This document shows, piece by piece, positions 17,030 to 22,534 of a stretch of 22,534 nucleotides of DNA (within the stretch, counting starts at the first letter, position 1; the number at the start of each line of letters is the position of its first letter). Source of the stretch: Saccoglossus kowalevskii. Taxonomy: Eukaryota > Hemichordata > Enteropneusta > Harrimaniidae. Both the position numbers and the translations under genes were made by a program. The notes beneath the pieces were generated by a model. It did no database searches. It was given only the letters and a program-made list of their open reading frames with translations, and was not told where the DNA came from. The DNA is taken from positions 565,295 to 587,828 of the forward strand of contig NW_003106597.1 in the NCBI RefSeq assembly GCF_000003605.2, in the 5' to 3' direction.

Positions 17030-18041
17030 AGCTCCGCTGTCGACTTTGTCGAGTGGAGCTTATCATATGAGTGATTGTCCGTCGTCGTCCGTGTCAATGT
17101 TTTACTTTTTCGACTTCTTCTTGAAAACTACAAGCCTGAATGCTTTGATACTTGGTGTATATGTACCTTGTCTAGACCTCTCTTAGGTTTGTTCGTTTCA
17201 TGTTGATATCTTCAATTCTCTAATTTTGGTGAATATTTTTGTCATTTTTGGTAAAAAGTGATATTTTTGACTTCTTGTTAAAAACCGCAAATTCAATTGC
17301 TTTAATACTACATATATAGGTACTACATGTGGACCTCTCTCAGATTTGTTCATTTCGTGATGATATCTTAAATTCTCTAATTTTGGTGAATATTTTTGTC
17401 ATTTTTGGTAAAAAGTGATATTTTCGACTTCTTGTTGAAAACAGCAAGTCCGATTGCTTTGATATTACATATATAGGTACTACATGTGGACCTCTCTCAG
17501 ATTTGTTCATTTTGTGATGATATCTTCAATTCTCTAATTTTGGTGAATATTTTCGTCATTTTTGGTAAAAAGTGATATTTTCGACTTCTTGTTAAAAACT
17601 GTAAGTCCGATTGCTTTGATATTGCATATATAGGTACCCCTGGTACTACATGTGGACCTCTCTCAGATTTGTTCATATTGTGATGATATCTTCAATTCTC
17701 TAATTTTGGTGAATAATTTTGTAATTTTTGGTAAAAAGTGATATTTTCGACTTCTTGTTAAAAACCAAAAGTTCACTTGCTTTGATATTACATATATAGA
17801 TACTACATGTGGACCTTTCTCAGATTTGTTCATTTCGTGATGATATCTTCAATTCTCTAATTTGGTGAATATTTTTGTCATTTTTGGTAGAAAGTGATAT
17901 TTTCGACTTCTTGTTAAAAACTGTAAGTCCGATTGCTTTGATACTATACATATTGTTCATTTTCTAATGATGTCTTCAGTTCTTTAATTGAAATGTGAAT
18001 TGCTAACCTAACAGCGGAGCTATCTCAGCCGATAGGCTGCT
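17030..18041. mobile_element. ~1-kb element with 157-bp core repeats and hairpin ends
   Basis: AGCTCCGCTGT at 17030-17040 and its reverse complement at 18011-18021 frame a tandem array. The left module is a hairpin (AGCTCC..TCGAC / GTCGA..GGAGCT, 17030-17060) followed by GTCC/GTCGTC-rich sequence (about 17078-17094). Core repeats start at 17114, 17271, 17428, 17585, 17751 and 17907 (spacings 157, 157, 157, 166, 156); the last is cut short. The right module has a hairpin with TATC / GATA arms (18018-18037). There is no transposase or replicase frame. The layout resembles the tandem-core non-autonomous elements known from bivalves and insects (pearl or Helentron-related types), which is a comparison of architecture only. 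The 69-codon frame at 16977-17186 is incidental. Confidence 0.65.
17114..17990. repeat. 157-bp tandem repeat, ~5.5 copies
   Basis: Each unit starts CTTCTTGTTAAAAAC and contains ATATATAGGTACTACATGTG, then CTCTCAGATTTGTTCAT, then GTGATGATATCTTCAATTC and ATTTTTGGTAAAAAGTG. The first unit is the most diverged. The fourth has a 9-base insertion that duplicates part of the GGTACTAC segment. The sixth breaks off after about 80 bases. Units 2-5 are highly alike. Confidence 0.93.
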
Positions 18042-18690
18042 TGTTTTATGGATTTTCAACTCATACATTTGATATAATATTTTTCCAGAAAATAATGAGA
18101 TGGTACTGTTGCAACAAAACCATGAGTTGATCAAAATCAAATAAGTTGGACTTAAAAATTTCATAATTAATATTTTGGCCCCTAAACAATGGTAATATTG
18201 CTTAAAAGTTGGTCACATAAGACAAGGTGGTCTTTACATAAAGGTGTTTTGACTGTATTTTAAAAATGGCACCCACCCACCCTAGTGCAGACAATGTGTG
18301 TTCTATGCGTTGTATATATCGTATGGGACTCATCGAACATGACACAGCGGGGCAACTGTGGCACTTTAATATTAAATTTTTTCGATGTACCAAACTGTAA
18401 TATAATCACTATTTTTACAATTGCATTAAAATGAATATGCAAGATTCACACCCCTTTAGATTCATCTACCCTTGGTTTTAATGACTATTTTACATACAGA
18501 TTCAACAAGTAGACTGTCAATGTTGCATCCTGGGGGACTACATGGGAGTGTTGTAATAATATACTGTTGTTTTTTAGTCTTTAATTACTAACTAATCATC
18601 ATACATAAGCAATAATTGATCATGATGGCTATTTGAGTTTACTGTAAGTCTAATGTTACACCAAAATGGCAACAGATCTATGCAGCTGTC

Positions 18691-18759
18691 TTAACAACAT
18701 ACAGAGATTGATTCTGTCAGCTAAGGTTGCCATGGTTAGAGAGAGACAGCTGTTGTTAA
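18691..18759. repeat. Fold-back with 9-bp arms
   Basis: TTAACAACA (18691-18699) and TGTTGTTAA (18751-18759) are exact complements around 51 bases. CAGCTG occurs just outside the left arm and just inside the right arm. It may be a miniature element or chance. Confidence 0.4.
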
Positions 18760-19555
18760 ATTGGTAAAGAATAGAATTGAAGAATTTATACTTACATTTT
18801 TCACCATGAATAATATTCATAAAAAAAATGTGATTTGATTTTTTATAAATATTATGTCTCATAATTCTAATTAGGGTGGTTTTCAAATTAATTAAAAATG
18901 GTGATTATTTCACTAATTAAGCTCAAATAATTTACTTGCCCAGTTTGAATATTTATGTTGGTAGAATGCTAAAAACTTCACTCAATAAGTTACAAAAGTA
19001 GGTGGGTAGGTGTATTTCATTGGTTATGCCAGGAATGAAGGAAAAATAGACTCAAGAAATCATTAGGATCTTCATTTCTCAATAATTCTGCCAAGTCCAC
19101 TCCGGTTTTCCTATATACTGGATAGGGACAGTGTAAAACTACCTCCAAAACAGATGCTAAAATTTGACATAATGTCCGGCTACTTTAAATAAACATAATA
19201 TATTAAAAAACAAATGCACGACAACAACAGTTGGCATTTTATGTGAATGACTTCCATATCAGCAGCACACCAATCCACCTCAAAGAATATATTTCCTTAT
19301 TTTACCTGTTCCGTCAGATACATTATATAAAAACGTATTTTGAAATTTACTATAGTGAAAATAAATATGGATGGGCCTGGGATTGAAGGTAGTGATAATT
19401 CATTCTTGACAGTTACCTCAATTCATAATGGCCACCCAGTGGTGAACACCAACTCAAAGCTTCCCCTACTCTATGGAAATTAATTTATCCCACTTTGTAA
19501 AGTAGCTTTATGCCACTTCCCACCACTTACTTAATATTTGGTATTGATTTCAGTC

Positions 19556-19569
19556 ATTACCATAGCAAC
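19556..19569. promoter_or_regulatory. RFX X-box-like motif
   Basis: ATTACCATAGCAAC agrees with the GTTRCCATRGYAAC X-box at 13 of 14 positions. RFX factors bind such sites in animal ciliary and other promoters. No promoter or gene is recognised next to it. Confidence 0.3.
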
Positions 19570-20235
19570 CATTGACTTTTGATTATCACCCTTTCTGTAA
19601 TTTTATTCAAGTATTGTCATTTAAATGATTGTGTTTTATGTTCTACTTTATTATTAATGGTTTCCATATTATTTTTCTCTTGCTTCACATTATTTTCTTT
19701 CCTCCGAATGTGTTCTTTGAATCTCAGGGGTTTGCTCATTCCTGTTTTTCGAAAGTACTCTCTTGTCGTCAACTGATATTTTATGCTAAATTAACCTTTT
19801 CACCACCAGTTCCCTCTTTTCATCACAAAATAGTCCTGCTCATAGTCTGCGCTTTCTTTCAGAAGATTGGGATAAAAATAGTCAAATTTGTTGAGTGAAA
19901 ACTGAAAATTGACTCAAATTTTTGTCAGCTGGCTCCAAAATTAAAATTCATTTTCAGAAATATTGAAGAATATAAGAAAAAAGTGCAGAAAAATTCAGGC
20001 GAGAAAGTCTCATCTGTATTTCTTGATAGTGACTTCATGTTTAATACCTTCCATGCCTGCTATTGTCACCTTTTCACATAATAATTTTTTTTAATATTTT
20101 TATTTATTTTTATCAACACCTGCAGCAGTTGAGTAATGTTGTCCATTTATTTTAATATTAACAATAAAATCATTGAAAAATACATTTTACCAAAGAATGG
20201 GGCAAGGGGTCTGGATTGTTGTGCTAAGGGATATG

Positions 20236-20411
20236 TATCATAAAATCTGTATAAGAAGCCACTGCTTCTATTAAAATGGTACAATTCAACAGAGGGGATG
20301 CGGTTTTACGGCTTCTATCAGAGCATTCACACATTTTTGGTTCTAAATTGATCCAAAAAAATGTGTGTGGCTTCTGTTCGGGATGCGGCTTCTAATGCAG
20401 ATTTGACGTGA
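20236..20411 (-). mobile_element. ~176-bp miniature inverted-repeat transposon, copy 2
   Basis: Read on the minus strand, this aligns along its whole length with 2899-3083. It shares AGAAGCCGCATCC near the start, ATGCTCTGATAGAAGCC in the middle, and TTGTACCATTTTAATAGAAGC near the end. The tips are more decayed than in copy 1 (TATCATAAAAT on the left, ATTTGACGTGA on the right). There is no coding frame. The two copies are in opposite orientation, 17 kb apart. Confidence 0.8.
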
Positions 20412-20503
20412 CAGATCTGCTATTTTATTTATTGTAGAAAAACAAACAAACATAGAATATATTTCTCATTGAGTTAGGGGAAAGGGGGGTGATGGTCAAT
20501 ATG

Positions 20504-20516
20504 CCCCCCCCCCCCC
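20504..20516 (+). repeat. C13 homopolymer
   Basis: Thirteen consecutive C. A G6 run at 20484-20489 could pair with part of it to form a G:C hairpin. Confidence 0.95.
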
Positions 20517-21173
20517 ATCTGTAGTTCTAATTTCATATGAAATTACCCCTCTAAAGATACAAATATGGAGATGCAAATTTATGGCGGCAAAATGGAGTAT
20601 TTAATCAGTTTATCAGTCTTTAGAGTGGTTTCTGATTTTATTCAACTATAATGACTTTTTTACAACAATAATAACAAATTTATTAGGGACAAGTCGATGT
20701 ATGGGACAAGTCTGTATTACATTGTATCCAATATCAAATCAGTTTTGTTTGTTTTTGCACATTTGTATACCAAGGTTTTTCAACTTTTAATACTTTCATA
20801 GACTTATCTTGAGGTGGTTGTCTGGATTTGTGTTCAAATCAGGCAGCTTTACGATTATTATAATCCTTTGTAGCATATACCACAGATTAAACATATCAGT
20901 TTCTCTGTTGTTATCGGCTCAGTGAATTTGAAATCTACCGCTGAGGATGGTAATCCGAGCTGTTTTTTCTCTGTTTCTATTTATGTACGTGTATGTACGA
21001 TTTCTTCTGAAGTGTATATGTACGCACACATCTGTGTTTTGAGGCCTGTCTTGGGAAAGTACTCTAAGCTTGTTAAAATGAATCCCACTTGTAAATGTTG
21101 ATATTCTGATGGGGCTGCTATATGTTTTTCTACTTTGATATGGTAATACTGGAAACCCAGTGACTTTCAAGGT

Positions 21174-21196
21174 GGATCCCCCCCCCCATGGGATCC
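21174..21196. repeat. C10 run within a BamHI-type inverted repeat
   Basis: GGATCCC (21174-21180) and GGGATCC (21190-21196) are perfect complements. The C10 run (21178-21187) overlaps the left arm. Confidence 0.7.
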
Positions 21197-22472
21197 CGCT
21201 CTTAAAAATAACTCTCCATTCAAGGAGGTGTGTGTCATGAATATAAAATTTCATCCCACAAAGGAAAGATAATTTAAGAAAAAAAAACAGCCATCACAAA
21301 TTTTTTTTTTATTAGACTGCACTTTGTATTCTCTGTCTTTGTGGTCTGTGTATTTCATATCTGTGATGACAGTAACTTAAAGGTATTTTGAAAGATTGAT
21401 TGTGTTATGTCTACTACATGGTGCTGGAGTGCTTATGTGTGTACTATATATGCCTCAATTCTGCTCTCTGGTTACTCTATCAGTGAAACCTTACAGTGTT
21501 TCAACTGCAAGAGCCAGTTGGTTTTAATTCTTTCTCTAATTCTTTGTTGTTAAAAGTGTTGTCATGTACAAATTCCAAAAATCAGACTCCAAAGGGATGC
21601 TGATCATTGCGATATCTCTGTGATCTCCTTTGTTTGGGATGGGGGCTCTGTGGCAATAAGCCAATAATTGCTACTTGAGTTCTTCAAACTTAACGAATTT
21701 ATTGCATCCTTAAAATAGTCACCATTTAAAATACAGTACAAATGATAGTAAAGTAAAAGTCTGCCATTAGTATTGATATTTTCATATGACTTTGTTAATT
21801 TATTATGCTATCTGAAACGAATACTTGGCCCAGAAGAATTTTTTTCTTCATCATTAAAATTAATCCATTGTTATTGAGAATTTGGATACATCAATGTAAA
21901 CTCTGTTCTAATTGGCTAATTTTGCTGTGTGTAAAACTTGTTATCCAATGATAAAAGGTGTTACATTATGTTGTTACATTTCATGTTGTGTTCTATAGAT
22001 AGTTTAATGAATTCAGTTGCTGTATCTTCTTAATGTCAGATTTGTTTACAGTTACCATGGGGATAATATTTCATTCTATATTTTGTAGTAGTTAATAAAA
22101 CTTGTGTGTTGTCATAACAATATTAATTGCTTAAATAGCTCTAATCTTGTACAAGACTATGGCTTTTTTATACAAGTCCCAACAGAGTGATTATCTAAAC
22201 TACCAGCACCGCAGTAGGATTGTTTTTTGGCAAATTTCCAGAATACATTTTGTGTTATCACTGCCAAGGATGAACACTTTTGATTATCAGCAGTGGCTGC
22301 TTGTTTATTTTATGTAAATTATGGAAGTCAAAAATAACATCAAAAGGCATTCTCAAAGTTGGGCAGAAAAAAATTGTATTCATGAAATGTTTTTCAGTTC
22401 GTGTATTGCATGATGATTTTTACAAATGTGCTTAACGCACTCAGTGCAAAATTTGCTCACATTTTCTGTAAT

Positions 22473-22534
22473 TTTCACTGAATTCAATCTTAATTTTGGA
22501 CCAAACAGACAAAATGTGACATTGTTTATAGTTT
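22473..22534. repeat. Right copy of the window-terminal direct repeat
   Basis: This is 57 of 62 identical to bases 1-62, same orientation, no indel, and it runs to the last base of the window. The preceding bases (CATTTTCTGTAAT) cannot be compared with the left copy because that copy begins at the edge. Confidence 0.85.

Larger units (their letters stand above)
18042..20235. other. Non-coding stretch, no gene seen
   Basis: It holds a fold-back at 18691-18759 and an RFX X-box-like motif at 19556-19569. A strong acceptor-like tract, GTCTGCGCTTTCTTTCAG, ends at about 19861; the frame after it stops within 12 codons. The open frames here (60 to 89 codons) are unremarkable. Confidence 0.5.
20412..22472. 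other. Non-coding stretch with two C-runs
   Basis: No gene is recognised. It holds C13 (20504-20516) close to a G-rich patch (20477-20489), and C10 (21178-21187) inside a GGATCCC / GGGATCC inverted repeat (21174-21196). A minus-strand frame of 111 codons (20919-21254) crosses the C-run and matches nothing I know. A tract ending TGTTTTTCAG at about 22397 is acceptor-like; the frame after it runs into the terminal repeat and stops at about 22481. Confidence 0.5.

Noticed and set aside
16977-17186. 69-codon plus-strand frame at the start of the tandem-core element
   Set aside because: It is composed of the left hairpin module and the first 157-base core, and stops arise in the next copy. It is a by-product of the repeat.
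18661-18780. tRNA-like or structured RNA gene around the 18691-18759 fold-back
   Set aside because: There is no A/B box, no T-loop consensus and no acceptor stem of the right geometry. Only a single 9-bp stem is convincing.
20919-21254. 111-codon minus-strand frame
   Set aside because: It crosses a C10 run and a hairpin, has no family resemblance and is of chance length.
1-22534. Complete circular molecule (plasmid, virus or extrachromosomal circle) suggested by matching ends
   Set aside because: The two end copies differ at 5 of 62 positions, and there are no replication, capsid or mobilisation genes. Repeats at a window edge are a simpler explanation.

Overview
The window reads as AT-rich nuclear DNA of a eukaryote, most likely an invertebrate animal. 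There are no dense gene arrays, ribosome-binding sites or operons. Instead there are small inverted-repeat transposons, two minisatellites, long C and T homopolymers, and scattered good 3' splice-site-like tracts. The species cannot be named from the sequence. I recognise no protein family, rRNA, tRNA or CRISPR array. The open frames (up to about 110 codons outside repeats) are roughly what chance gives in DNA of this composition, so the window is best read as intergenic or intronic.

Layout. Bases 1-62 and 22473-22534 are a direct repeat (57 of 62 identical) that begins and ends exactly at the window edges. A 17-bp minisatellite of 19 units lies at 1373-1697. One copy of a ~180-bp inverted-repeat transposon lies at 2899-3083; a second copy, opposite in orientation, is at 20236-20411. 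From 3.1 to 14.9 kb the DNA is low-copy, with hairpins, homopolymers, a degenerate inverted-repeat element (11488-11880) and transcription-factor-like motifs, including a perfect DR1 nuclear-receptor site at 13233-13245.

The richest part is 14.9-18.05 kb. It holds a 21-bp minisatellite (14904-15570) in which almost every unit is a near-consensus estrogen-response-element-like inverted repeat. About ten bases further on sits an 869-bp non-autonomous DNA transposon (15578-16446). Then come a branched ~120-bp fold-back (16612-16732), a 62-codon reading frame with a signal peptide and an amidation-like Gly-Arg (16767-16955), and a ~1-kb element (17030-18041) made of five 157-bp core repeats between two hairpin modules. 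From 18.05 kb to the end the sequence is mostly featureless, apart from the second transposon copy and two C-runs.

No genes can be shown to act together. The 62-codon secreted-peptide-like frame is the best coding candidate, followed by two splice-flanked open stretches (2765-2869 and 5637-5808). All are low confidence. The most notable non-coding signal is the 21-bp array, whose period is close to two helical turns and whose unit resembles a nuclear-receptor site. No complete novel system is demonstrated.
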